50,024 bases of DNA, from positions 1 to 50,024 of the forward strand of contig JADHMO010000012.1 in assembly GCA_016779995.1 (NCBI GenBank), given 5' to 3'. Below the pieces are notes generated by a model. The model did not search any database. It worked only from the letters and a program-made list of their open reading frames with translations, and had not been told where the DNA came from. A program made the position numbers and the translations under genes. The stretch comes from Flavobacteriales bacterium. GTDB lineage: Bacteria; Bacteroidota; Bacteroidia; Flavobacteriales; UBA7312. Shown here piece by piece: positions 9,587-18,385 of this stretch; the first letter of the stretch is position 1, and the number at the start of each line of letters is the position of its first letter.

Positions 9587-10886
9587 CTTTCCAATTCAAT
9601 CGGTCTGACATAGAGAATTGCCAAGGCGCACCATTATTCTCTATGTTAGTAAAAATAGTATTCAATTCCATCGGTGCGGCTGATTCTTCCATCACTAGAT
9701 ATCTTCTTAAATCTATAATTATTGATAAGGGGTCAATATTTATAGGACAGGCATTTACACAGGCATTACATGAAGTACAAGCCCATAATTCTTCTTTAGT
9801 TATTGAATCCAACAAGGATTTGTTATCGTTAAATGTTTCCCCATCTTTATCAATTCCTTTACCTACTTCTTCAAGCCTATCTCTCACATCCATCATTATT
9901 TTTCGTGGAGAGAGTAATTTTCCGGTTTGATTTGCTGGACATTCTGAAGTACAACGACCACATTCTGTACAACTGTAAGCATTCATTAATTGAATCCAAC
10001 TTAAGTCCTGAACATCTTTAGCACCAAAGCGTTCTGGTGCAGCATCATCACTAGCAGCAAAAGGGTCTATATTAGGGTCTAGCATCTTTTTAACCTCATT
10101 AGTCACCGAATCCATATTAGCTAATTTACCATCAGCTTCTATGTTAGAGTAATAGGTATTTGGAAAAGCTAAAATGATATGTAAATGCTTAGAAATGACT
10201 AAGTAATTTAAAAATGCTAAAATGCCTATAATGTGAAACCACCAACAAATACGTTCGACAAATATCAAACTGCTTTCTGGTAAATTATCAATTAAAGGAA
10301 TGAAATATTGACTTATAGGGTTTGCAAACTCTACATTGTAATGAACAGAATTCATAGCAACCAACAAAGAGTCGCTAGCATTCATCAATAGAAAAGCAAA
10401 CATTAAAACTATCTCAAATACTAAAATTAGATTTGCATCGGTTTTAGGCCAACCCTGCATTTCTTTACTCCAGAATCTTGGAATACGCATTATGTTTCTT
10501 CTAGTCAAGAAAAAGACACAAGCAATAAGAACTAAAGCAGCTAATATCTCAAAAGCCCCAATTATGAAAGCATAAAAAGGTCCTAAAAAAGATAGCACTC
10601 TATGTGTGCCAAAAATTCCATCAATTATTATTTCAATAACCTCAATATTTATGATGACGAAACCAACATAAATTAAAAGGTGTAAAAAACCTGCTATAGG
10701 TCTGCTAACCATTTTAGATTGCCCAAGAGCAACACGAGTCATTACTTTCCATCGTTCTGAGGAGTTGTTTGTTCTATCTACATCTCTACCTAAATTGATG
10801 TTTCTAAGAATTCTTCTAAAGTTTTTAATAAACAAAAGCGTAAATCCAATAAATACTAATATGAAAATGACTTGTCCTATCCCCAT
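9579..10886 (-). CDS. Membrane-anchored 4Fe-4S dicluster electron-transfer protein
   Basis: This 435-residue protein has several transmembrane helices in its N-terminal half (for example GQVIFILVFIGFTLLFI at 4-20, and others near 65-125, 150-170 and 210-235), resembling the cytochrome b/NarI-like half of Hdr-type proteins. The cytosolic C-terminal half has two 4Fe-4S motifs, CTECGRCTSECP and CTSCNACVNACP. This layout fits a quinone-linked electron-transfer unit that works with the CCG protein encoded just downstream. It resembles HdrE-HdrC fusions and DsrM/K-like modules. Start ATG 10886 follows the MlaD-like gene by 9 bases. The physiological donor is unknown. Confidence 0.88.
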   Translation of the reverse strand: MGIGQVIFILVFIGFTLLFIKNFRRILRNINLGRDVDRTNNSSERWKVMTRVALGQSKMVSRPIAGFLHLLIYVGFVIINIEVIEIIIDGIFGTHRVLSFLGPFYAFIIGAFEILAALVLIACVFFLTRRNIMRIPRFWSKEMQGWPKTDANLILVFEIVLMFAFLLMNASDSLLVAMNSVHYNVEFANPISQYFIPLIDNLPESSLIFVERICWWFHIIGILAFLNYLVISKHLHIILAFPNTYYSNIEADGKLANMDSVTNEVKKMLDPNIDPFAASDDAAPERFGAKDVQDLSWIQLMNAYSCTECGRCTSECPANQTGKLLSPRKIMMDVRDRLEEVGKGIDKDGETFNDNKSLLDSITKEELWACTSCNACVNACPINIDPLSIIIDLRRYLVMEESAAPMELNTIFTNIENNGAPWQFSMSDRLNWKDE

Positions 10887-10895
10887 AAACTAAAC

Positions 10896-11882
10896 TTATT
10901 TAATGGTATCTTTTGTAACTTCAAAAGCTGTTCTTCTTCCACCTAACAAAGAAAAGGTTACATAACGCTTAGGATGTTTTTTCATGTCCTCAATTAATAA
11001 ATCAAGTTGTTTGGAAGCACTAGTTAAGTTGTTATACATTTCTTTATCGTTTAAAAGTAAGCCAATAGTTCCTTCACCTTTTTCTATTTTTTGAAGAATT
11101 TTATCAAAGTCTGCTAGCGATTTATCTAAATTATTGATCGTATTTTTGACATTAGATTTAGCTAAAGAATCTGAGATAGATTCGAAATTCTTTAAGGTTC
11201 TTGCAATCATATCGTTATTGTTATGCAAGTTGGTAGTAATAGACTCTACATTTTGAAGTATAGTAGTTACTCTTAAATCATTTTTATAAATTACACTATC
11301 CAATTTTACCATTGCCAACTCCATAGTGCTAAAAGTCCTATTAAGACTTCTCAAACTACTTGAAAGACTTTCCCTAGCATCTTTATCCAATACAGTAGTA
11401 ATTACTGTCATAACAGAGTCAATAGATGAAATGAGTTCTTCTGCTTTATTCTTTAATGGAAGTACTTGTTTATTCACTTCATCTTTGAGGCCGTTTTCTA
11501 TTTCAGCGAATAATGTATCACCAGGAGAGGCATATAAATTAGAATTGCCATAAACTAACTGAACCGCTTTTGTACCCATTATATCCGAATTATATATTTT
11601 GGCAACTGAATTTCTAGGAAATCTGATATCATCATTCAGAGTAAATTGAACTATGATGTCACCTGAATTATTGGGATGAAAATATATTTCAGTTACATTT
11701 CCAACCGTCAAACCATTTATTCTCACAGGAGCTGAAGACTCAAGACCATCTATATTTTTATAAGTGGAATAATACTCATTAGAGTTTCCAAAAATGTTAT
11801 TACCCTTCAAGAAATTAATTCCCCAAATGAGTAATAAAATAGAGAAAATACCGATAATACCAATCTTTAATTCTGCTTTCAT
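10896..11882 (-). CDS. MlaD/MCE-family lipid transport protein
   Basis: This 328-residue protein has one N-terminal membrane anchor (IGIIGIFSILLLIWGINFL) followed by a single MCE domain (about 35-115; YKNIDGLESSAPVRINGLTV and FTLNDDIRFPRNSVAKI). A long helical, coiled-coil region rich in Leu/Asn/Ser/Asp follows. MCE proteins form periplasmic rings that move phospholipids between the membranes. The start codon overlaps the stop of the amidase gene by one base, so the two are co-expressed. The Mla ATPase and permease genes are not in the window. An MlaD-like gene next to a cell-wall amidase is a common Flavobacteriia arrangement. Confidence 0.92.
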   Translation of the reverse strand: MKAELKIGIIGIFSILLLIWGINFLKGNNIFGNSNEYYSTYKNIDGLESSAPVRINGLTVGNVTEIYFHPNNSGDIIVQFTLNDDIRFPRNSVAKIYNSDIMGTKAVQLVYGNSNLYASPGDTLFAEIENGLKDEVNKQVLPLKNKAEELISSIDSVMTVITTVLDKDARESLSSSLRSLNRTFSTMELAMVKLDSVIYKNDLRVTTILQNVESITTNLHNNNDMIARTLKNFESISDSLAKSNVKNTINNLDKSLADFDKILQKIEKGEGTIGLLLNDKEMYNNLTSASKQLDLLIEDMKKHPKRYVTFSLLGGRRTAFEVTKDTIK

Positions 11883-13006
11883 TATTGTTGTTTTTGAAAA
11901 TTTATAGCATCAGAAATTCCTATTTTCTTATTATTTAAAAAGGCTATGACAAAAGCGTCTTTGTAGCCATTTTCAACTGCTATTTTTTGGATTTCTTTAG
12001 CTTTTTCTAATTGCATTTCATTACCGATAGTGTATTTAAACATATTTTTTTCTTTGAAAACATCTACCTTAAAATTCATTATTGATGCAATTTCTTTATC
12101 CTCTAAAGAGGTTTTAATTTGGACCTTAAATATAACACCTTTTTGAGTGGTTTCATTTTTTGGTAATAACTTTGTGGAATCAATTTTTGTTTCGTTTAAA
12201 ACTGGTGTTACTGCTAGATTAGGCGATGACAATTCTAATTCTTTTTTATAGTCTTTTATAGCTCTAAAAATTGCCGAAGCCATATAAGATTGTCCAATTT
12301 CAGAGTTTAAAAAGTCTTCTTCACTAGGATTTGAAATAAAACCCAATTCTACCAAAACACTAGGCATGTTAGTGGCTCGTGTAACCCATAATGGGGTTTG
12401 CTTAACTCCCCTATCTGTTCTATTAACTCTTTCTCTAAATTGTTCTTGAATTTTCTGAGCAATTAGAATACTTTGGTCTAGATATGTAGTTTGACTAAGA
12501 GAAAAAGCAATAATACTTTCTGGTGAGTTTGGATCAAAACCGTCGTAATTTTCTTCATAATTGTCTTCAAGAAAAATTACGGAGTTTTCTTTTTGAGCAA
12601 CTCTTAAATTAGCTTCTGTATAACGTAAACCCATGACGTGGGAAGAACTTCCTTTGGCAGATGTCTTTGTAAAAGAATCGCAATGAATAGAAATAAATAA
12701 ATCGGCATTGGAATTGTTAGCCAAGTCTGTTCTATCTTTTAGAGTTGGGAAAGTGTCGTTAGTTCTAGTGTAAACAATTTTCATTTCTGGATAGGCTGCT
12801 TTTAGATATTCTCCCAATTTAAGAGTCACATCAAGGGCAATGTGCTTTTCTGTTTTGGCATACCTTCCTGTGCCTGGAGCTCCAGAATCTATACCCCCAT
12901 GACCAGCATCTAGCACAATAGTTTGAACAACACTTTTCTGAGCTAAAACACTACTAGCAAAAAAGAGCATTATTAGAGCAAGAAATATAAAATAATGGCG
13001 TTTCAT
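11882..13006 (-). CDS. N-acetylmuramoyl-L-alanine amidase with SPOR-like tail
   Basis: This exported hydrolase of 374 residues cleaves the bond between N-acetylmuramic acid and the peptide stem of peptidoglycan. It has a signal peptide (FIFLALIMLFFASSVLAQ). The Amidase_3 domain (about 28-245) shows VLDAGHGGIDSGAPG with the zinc His, SIHCDSF with the second zinc His, and VLVELGFISNPSEE with the catalytic Glu. The C-terminal part (about 290-365; VIFKVQIKTS, MFKYTIG) resembles a SPOR domain, which would direct it to denuded glycan at division sites. It is the first gene of the minus-strand run and faces lptD across 58 bases. Confidence 0.93.
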   Translation of the reverse strand: MKRHYFIFLALIMLFFASSVLAQKSVVQTIVLDAGHGGIDSGAPGTGRYAKTEKHIALDVTLKLGEYLKAAYPEMKIVYTRTNDTFPTLKDRTDLANNSNADLFISIHCDSFTKTSAKGSSSHVMGLRYTEANLRVAQKENSVIFLEDNYEENYDGFDPNSPESIIAFSLSQTTYLDQSILIAQKIQEQFRERVNRTDRGVKQTPLWVTRATNMPSVLVELGFISNPSEEDFLNSEIGQSYMASAIFRAIKDYKKELELSSPNLAVTPVLNETKIDSTKLLPKNETTQKGVIFKVQIKTSLEDKEIASIMNFKVDVFKEKNMFKYTIGNEMQLEKAKEIQKIAVENGYKDAFVIAFLNNKKIGISDAINFQKQQ

Positions 13007-13037
13007 AATATCAAGCTTTTTAAATAGTAGAAATGAT

Positions 13038-13045
13038 TAGTTTTG
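13038..13045 (+). promoter_or_regulatory. Bacteroidetes -7 promoter box for the LptD-like gene
   Basis: TAGTTTTG matches TAnnTTTG and ends 19 bases before the TTG start at 13065, in the 58-base divergent gap between the amidase and LptD-like genes. The spacing is like that at other genes in this window. No convincing -33 element was seen. Confidence 0.5.
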
Positions 13046-13064
13046 AATCCAAATACAAGTGTAG

Positions 13065-15548
13065 TTGAAAAAGCACCTTTACATTTCAAAATCATTCTCA
13101 AAAGTAGCATATTTTATGTGCTACTTCTTAGTCTCATTATTTGTTTTTTCAACAAGCAATGCACAAGAAATTAAAAGCGATTCTATCGTTCTTAATTCTA
13201 ATTTAATTTCAGCCGATAAAATTGATGAACTGGTTATAAGTTCTGCTAAAGACTCTATCGATTATGATATTCAAAATAACAAAGTATTTTTATACAATAA
13301 CGCTGAAATTAAATACGGAAGCATAACACTTCAAGCCGCATATATTGAACTTGATTCAGATAAAAATATTGTTTTTGCCAAAAGTCTTGTCAATGATAGT
13401 ACTGGTGAAAACTACGGTTATCCCGTCTTTACTGAAGATGGTAAAAGCTTTACTTCAAAAGAGATAACTTATAATTTCAATACTAAAAAAGGTATTATCA
13501 AAGAGGTTCGCACTCAAGAGGGTGATAGCTATATTCTTGGAGAAAAGGTCAAGAAAAATCAAGATGATGTGGTATTTACTTCTCGTGGTAGGTACACCAC
13601 TTGCGATGCCGAAACACCACATTTTTCTATTAAAGCAAAAAGGATTAAAACCATACCCAATAAGAAAATTATTACTGGTCCAGCAGTATTAGAATTTAAT
13701 GGTGTCCCTACTCCACTTGCCATACCATTTGGCTTTTTTCCAAATCAGAAAAAACAAAGTTCAGGTATCATCTTTCCATTTTATGGAGAATCTTCCAATC
13801 AAGGCTTCTTTTTAAGAAATGGCGGGTACTACTTTGCTATTAACGACTATGTGGATTTATCACTTATTGGAGATATTTACACTAAAGGTTCTTGGAATTT
13901 AAAGGTTAATTCTAATTACAAGAGAAAATACCGCTATCAAGGAAATGTTAATCTTAGCTACTCTAGCTTAAAAAGTGGCAATACTCTAGTTGGTGATAAT
14001 ACAGACAGAAGAGATTTTTTTATTCGTTGGAAACATCAACAAGACCCTAAAGCTAATCTAAATAGACGATTTTCCGCAAACATTAATGCTGGAAGTAGCT
14101 CCTATCAGCAAAACAATTCATTTTCAGATAAGGATTATCTAAGCAACACCTTTCAATCTAACTTATCTTATTCAAGAAATTGGAAATCTGCGAATATGTC
14201 CATGAACCTTAGACATAGTCAAAACACCCTTTCTAAACAAGTAAATTTAAGTTTGCCAGAGATGAGTTTTAACTTAAATCGTTTCTATCCCTTAAAGCGT
14301 TTTAATAACAGTAATAAGCCTAAATGGTATGATAAATTATATATCAATTATTCTACTAACTTAAAGAATAGTATTTCTATAGCCGATAGTTTACTTTTTC
14401 AGCCATCTACATTAACTAAGTTCAGAAATGGAGTTATGCATAATATTCCTATTTCTACTTCTTTTACAGTCCTTAAATACATTAATATCTCCCCTTCTTT
14501 CAGTTACAGAGAAAGGTGGTATTTCGATAGAACAGAAAAACAATGGCTTGATAACGAACTAAATACCGATACTGTAAATGGTTTTTATAGAGCGTTTAAT
14601 TACTCTTACAGTCTGTCAGCTAGTACAAAGATTTATGGAATTGTAAATTTTAAAAACAAAAGAATAAAAGCAATAAGACATGTTGCTAACCCCTCTGTTT
14701 CACTAAGTTATTCTCCTGATTTTTCTTCAGAAAATTTCAACTTTTATGACGAAGTTCAAATTGATACTCTTGGTAACTTACAGCAATACTCCTACTATCA
14801 AAATGGTATTTACGGAACTCCAGGAAGTCAATCGAATGGTTCATTACGATTTTCCCTAGGCAATATTCTTGAAATGAAAGCACTTTCAAAGGATACCATT
14901 AACCCCATAAAAAAGATTAAATTACTAGAAGGGTTAAATATTTCCTCAAGCTATAACTTATTGGCAGATTCTATGCGATTTGCCAACATTAATATCAACG
15001 GTAGAACTCGATTATTTAATAAATTTGATATTACTTTCAATGGTTCATACGACCCTTATCAAATTGTTAATGGCAATAGAGTCAACAAATATTATTTCTC
15101 TGAAACATATCTTCCTGCTAGATTAACTAATGCTAATGCAAGTTTAAATTTTAGATTAAACGGAGGAGCAAAAAATGAAGATAATAATATCGCACACTGG
15201 CTAGATTATGTAGACTTTAATATTCCTTGGAATTTGAGTGTAAATTATACGATGAGTTACAATAAACAATCTATTACTCAAAAGTTGAACCAATCGTTAA
15301 ACTTTTCAGGTGATTTGAAATTGACTGAAAAATGGAAAATTGGCTTTAACTCTGGATATGATTTTGATGCTAAAGATTTGAGTTATACCTCTTTAAACAT
15401 TTATAGAGATTTGCATTGCTGGGAAATGTTAGTCAAGTGGATTCCATTTGGATACAGACAAAGCTATAATTTTACTATAAGAGTTAAAGCTTCAGTATTG
15501 CAAGATTTAAAATGGGAAAAGAAGAAAGATTGGTATGACTATCAATAG
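13065..15548 (+). CDS. LptD-like outer-membrane LPS assembly protein
   Basis: This 827-residue protein is expected to sit in the outer membrane and insert lipopolysaccharide into its outer leaflet. After a signal peptide (AYFMCYFLVSLFVFSTSNA) comes an OstA-like N-domain (about 55-230; IDYDIQNNKVFLYNNAEIKY, VFTSRGRYTTCDAETPHFSI), then a long C-terminal barrel of amphipathic strands ending in WYDYQ, an aromatic end suitable for barrel assembly. The conserved IPFGFFPNQKKQSSGIIFP segment is typical of the Bacteroidetes LptD-like family. TTG at 13065 is chosen because it supplies the basic start of the signal peptide; ATG at residue 18 would leave none. It overlaps the convergent amidotransferase gene by 7 bases. 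Confidence 0.88.
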   Translation: MKKHLYISKSFSKVAYFMCYFLVSLFVFSTSNAQEIKSDSIVLNSNLISADKIDELVISSAKDSIDYDIQNNKVFLYNNAEIKYGSITLQAAYIELDSDKNIVFAKSLVNDSTGENYGYPVFTEDGKSFTSKEITYNFNTKKGIIKEVRTQEGDSYILGEKVKKNQDDVVFTSRGRYTTCDAETPHFSIKAKRIKTIPNKKIITGPAVLEFNGVPTPLAIPFGFFPNQKKQSSGIIFPFYGESSNQGFFLRNGGYYFAINDYVDLSLIGDIYTKGSWNLKVNSNYKRKYRYQGNVNLSYSSLKSGNTLVGDNTDRRDFFIRWKHQQDPKANLNRRFSANINAGSSSYQQNNSFSDKDYLSNTFQSNLSYSRNWKSANMSMNLRHSQNTLSKQVNLSLPEMSFNLNRFYPLKRFNNSNKPKWYDKLYINYSTNLKNSISIADSLLFQPSTLTKFRNGVMHNIPISTSFTVLKYINISPSFSYRERWYFDRTEKQWLDNELNTDTVNGFYRAFNYSYSLSASTKIYGIVNFKNKRIKAIRHVANPSVSLSYSPDFSSENFNFYDEVQIDTLGNLQQYSYYQNGIYGTPGSQSNGSLRFSLGNILEMKALSKDTINPIKKIKLLEGLNISSSYNLLADSMRFANININGRTRLFNKFDITFNGSYDPYQIVNGNRVNKYYFSETYLPARLTNANASLNFRLNGGAKNEDNNIAHWLDYVDFNIPWNLSVNYTMSYNKQSITQKLNQSLNFSGDLKLTEKWKIGFNSGYDFDAKDLSYTSLNIYRDLHCWEMLVKWIPFGYRQSYNFTIRVKASVLQDLKWEKKKDWYDYQ

Positions 15549-16105
15549 GCTATCCAATTGTCTATTAGCTTTCCTCCTTGTGGCGTTAATATTGACTCTG
15601 GATGGAATTGTAGCCCTTTAACATCAAATTGCTGATGTGACAATGCCATTATTATTTCTTCACTTTGGGCTGTTATTTTAATTGAATCTGAAATACTGTT
15701 TTTATCCAAATGCCAAGAATGATAATGACCTACTTCAATGGGTTCTTTTAATCCTCTAAAAAGGTAATCCGACTTGTCATAATTAGTCAATATTGACTTA
15801 ACACCATGTCTTACTTTACTCATTTTTAACAACTTACATTCAAAGACCTCTCCTATTGCTTGATGCCCTAAGCAAACACCTAAAATGCTTTTTTTAGAAG
15901 CAAAATTTGCAATTAGAGGTTTAAGTAACGAACTCTCGGAAGGTAATCCTGGACCTGGAGATAAAACAATTTTATCGTATTGATTTACTTTATCAAAATC
16001 AATTTTATCGTTTCGAACCACATCTACTACAGATACTTTATCTTGTAATAAATGAAACAAGTTAAAAGTAAAGGAATCGTAATTATCAACTAATAAAACC
16101 TTCAT
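15542..16105 (-). CDS. Glutamine amidotransferase, PabA/TrpG type
   Basis: This is a class I glutamine amidotransferase subunit of 187 residues that releases ammonia for aminodeoxychorismate synthase (folate) or anthranilate synthase (tryptophan). Motifs are complete: LLVDNYDSFTFNL at the start, LSPGPGLP (oxyanion region), GVCLGHQAIGE with the nucleophilic Cys, and QFHPESI with the catalytic His and Glu. A partner chorismate-binding subunit (PabB/TrpE) is not in the window, so the two roles cannot be separated. It lies 11 bases after the last glycosyltransferase of the polysaccharide operon and may be read from it, although functionally it does not belong there. Confidence 0.9.
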   Translation of the reverse strand: MKVLLVDNYDSFTFNLFHLLQDKVSVVDVVRNDKIDFDKVNQYDKIVLSPGPGLPSESSLLKPLIANFASKKSILGVCLGHQAIGEVFECKLLKMSKVRHGVKSILTNYDKSDYLFRGLKEPIEVGHYHSWHLDKNSISDSIKITAQSEEIIMALSHQQFDVKGLQFHPESILTPQGGKLIDNWIAY

Positions 16106-16116
16106 TAAGTGATGGA

Positions 16117-17244
16117 TTAACGTTTAGATATTTTTATTAAAGTTGATTTATAGGTTTTAGCAATTTTACTCCAAGAAAATTGTTCTACAACACGGTTAGT
16201 ATTTTTCCTATACAATTCTATATCTTTAAGTATTCTTATCACCGCTTGTGATATCGCTTGAGGAGTATTAATAATATGAAAACCAGCCTGTTTCGTTTCT
16301 AATACTTCCCAAGGAGTATGTTTAGAGGCTATTACTGGTGTATTTTGGAATAAGGCTTCAGCCGCTACCAAACCAAAATTTTCAGTGTGAGATGGCATAA
16401 CTAAGCATTGTGCATGTTTTAAAAAACAATTCTTATCATCAGCATCAAGTTGTCCCACAAACTCTACACTATTTTGAATATTCAAGGCTTGAGAAAGGTC
16501 TATGAGTTCATCTAGTTCCCCTTCATCCATACCTGCAATAAATAATTTTAAATTAGAATGAGTTTTTAAAATATGTGGCATAGCTTTCAGCATAATATCA
16601 TAACCTTTGACTTTATGAAGCCTTCCTAAACACGCAATGTAAAAACTGTTTTGCCATTTAGTATTACACTCACTTTTTATCTGACTTTCTTCAAAGCTTA
16701 CACCATCACTAACTAATTCAATATCAGCTTTTGGAAAAAAATGTTGAATATCTCCAATCTCTTTTTCTGAAGTAGCATGCCAAAAAATACGTTTATGAAA
16801 TGGCTTAATTAATAATTTAATCCAAAGCTTTTTTAAAAAACCTCTATGGTTGAATGACCAAGGAGTTAAACTACCTCTAGGAGATAGAAAAACAACCTTA
16901 TTTTGAAGATAAGAATGAAATAAAGCAAAAGGAGTACTTAACGAATATATAGACTGTACATGAACAACGTCAGCATCTTTTATGTCTTTTGCCAATCCGA
17001 GAATCATTTTAAATGAGAAAAATGGTAACAAACATTTATTGTAGTACTTGACATTAAACCCAGATTGAGAAGTGAAAATATTAGGCACAACATCTAGCTT
17101 TCCCTTACCATTAAGATTTGTTGTTATTACATCTACATTGACCCCATGCTCAACCACTTTTTGACATAAATGATATGCAGCAAAAACAGGTCCGCCATAA
17201 ATATATGCAGGGTAAAAATATGGGATAACAACAACTAATTTCAT
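16117..17244 (-). CDS. GT4-family glycosyltransferase
   Basis: This is a 375-residue cytosolic GT-B glycosyltransferase that adds a sugar from a nucleotide-sugar donor to a growing polysaccharide unit. The N-terminal acceptor domain starts VVVIPYFYPAYIYGGPVFAA, with a glycine-rich loop. The C-terminal donor domain (about 200-375) has IACLGRLHKVKGYDIMLKA and the E-x7-E type segment ENFGLVAAEALF. Donor and acceptor cannot be told from sequence. A 46-base gap separates it from the upstream GT gene, the largest gap inside this cluster, so a promoter of its own is possible but no -7 box was evident. Confidence 0.9.
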   Translation of the reverse strand: MKLVVVIPYFYPAYIYGGPVFAAYHLCQKVVEHGVNVDVITTNLNGKGKLDVVPNIFTSQSGFNVKYYNKCLLPFFSFKMILGLAKDIKDADVVHVQSIYSLSTPFALFHSYLQNKVVFLSPRGSLTPWSFNHRGFLKKLWIKLLIKPFHKRIFWHATSEKEIGDIQHFFPKADIELVSDGVSFEESQIKSECNTKWQNSFYIACLGRLHKVKGYDIMLKAMPHILKTHSNLKLFIAGMDEGELDELIDLSQALNIQNSVEFVGQLDADDKNCFLKHAQCLVMPSHTENFGLVAAEALFQNTPVIASKHTPWEVLETKQAGFHIINTPQAISQAVIRILKDIELYRKNTNRVVEQFSWSKIAKTYKSTLIKISKR

Positions 17245-17290
17245 TTTAAAAAATGTTTTGCAAAATACAATTAATTAAAAAGAACTATTT

Positions 17291-18385
17291 TCAAAAATTA
17301 TCAATTTGTTTCGATTTTAAAATTTTTGTTAAAGCTAAATTTAACTGTTTGTGATATAAGTTAAAATTCCAATATTCATGCATTAAAGAATAGGCATTTT
17401 TAGTTAAGACTTGATATTGCTCTTTATTTCTATGTAAAATTTGCATTTTATTTGCCAAATCTCCCTTTTTAGAGGCATCAAAAATTAATCCTGTATCCTT
17501 GTCTTGAATTAAATCGTAGTTAGCACCTATGCCAAGATTAGATAAAACTGCTAATGATGCCGACATAGCCTCATTGATGACTAAGCCCCAATTTTCATTA
17601 TTGGAAGCTAATACAAAAACGTGAGCTAATTCAAATTCACGTTTTAAATCCATTGCAGTCAATCGACCTTTAAACAAAATATTAGTGTATTTAGAATAGT
17701 TTTCATAAATACTAGCGTATTTTGGTCCATCTCCAACAAGAATCAATTGTACAGATGTATCTTTTTCAAACTTCATTAAAAACTCCTCAATGATAATTTC
17801 TATCTGCTTCAATGGTATGAAACGTCCAACAAAAAGAAATGTAAACACTTCATTTCTTTTTCTTATAGGAGAAAATTTAAACTGATTAACATCAACAACC
17901 ATTGGTAAAAAATGTATTCTTTCAGATGGCATTCCATAATATCTAAACAAATTCTTTTGGGTGTTATTTCCTCCAGCCAAACCATTTAAAAATGGATTCT
18001 TAAATAAATAGTTCAAATACCATTTTTTAGCCATACGCTTAAAAGGATTTGAAGGTATTTTTAGGGGAGTGTCAGAAATGAGAGAAATAGGTTTTTTATG
18101 TTTAGAAAAGACATGAATAATCCATAATAAAAGAAATGAAATTGAAGTGTATCCACTGAATAGAACAACATCATTTTCATCATAATCTTTCTTTAGCGTT
18201 TTGAAACGAGAAATAACGGATAGTTTATCTAAAAATAAATTGTCATCAAACTGTTCTAAAGTGTCTGGATTTGAATAAGAAGAAGTATATAAAAATTTGT
18301 AGTTTATATCGTTAGGCGAATAAACCATGTTAGCTAAATCAATTGTATATGAAGCCGGTTCAGTCAGAAATACTATTACTTTCAT
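17291..18385 (-). CDS. GT4-family glycosyltransferase
   Basis: This 364-residue GT-B enzyme of the polysaccharide cluster has an atypical N-terminal domain with a hydrophobic segment (SISFLLLWIIHVF) that may dock it to the membrane. The donor-binding domain shows FTFLFVGRFIPLKQIEIII, VQLILVGDGPKY and the E-x7-E type ENWGLVINEAMSAS. It starts 26 bases inside the end of the Wzy-like gene, a long overlap that implies coupled translation. Sugar specificity is unknown. Confidence 0.88.
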   Translation of the reverse strand: MKVIVFLTEPASYTIDLANMVYSPNDINYKFLYTSSYSNPDTLEQFDDNLFLDKLSVISRFKTLKKDYDENDVVLFSGYTSISFLLLWIIHVFSKHKKPISLISDTPLKIPSNPFKRMAKKWYLNYLFKNPFLNGLAGGNNTQKNLFRYYGMPSERIHFLPMVVDVNQFKFSPIRKRNEVFTFLFVGRFIPLKQIEIIIEEFLMKFEKDTSVQLILVGDGPKYASIYENYSKYTNILFKGRLTAMDLKREFELAHVFVLASNNENWGLVINEAMSASLAVLSNLGIGANYDLIQDKDTGLIFDASKKGDLANKMQILHRNKEQYQVLTKNAYSLMHEYWNFNLYHKQLNLALTKILKSKQIDNF

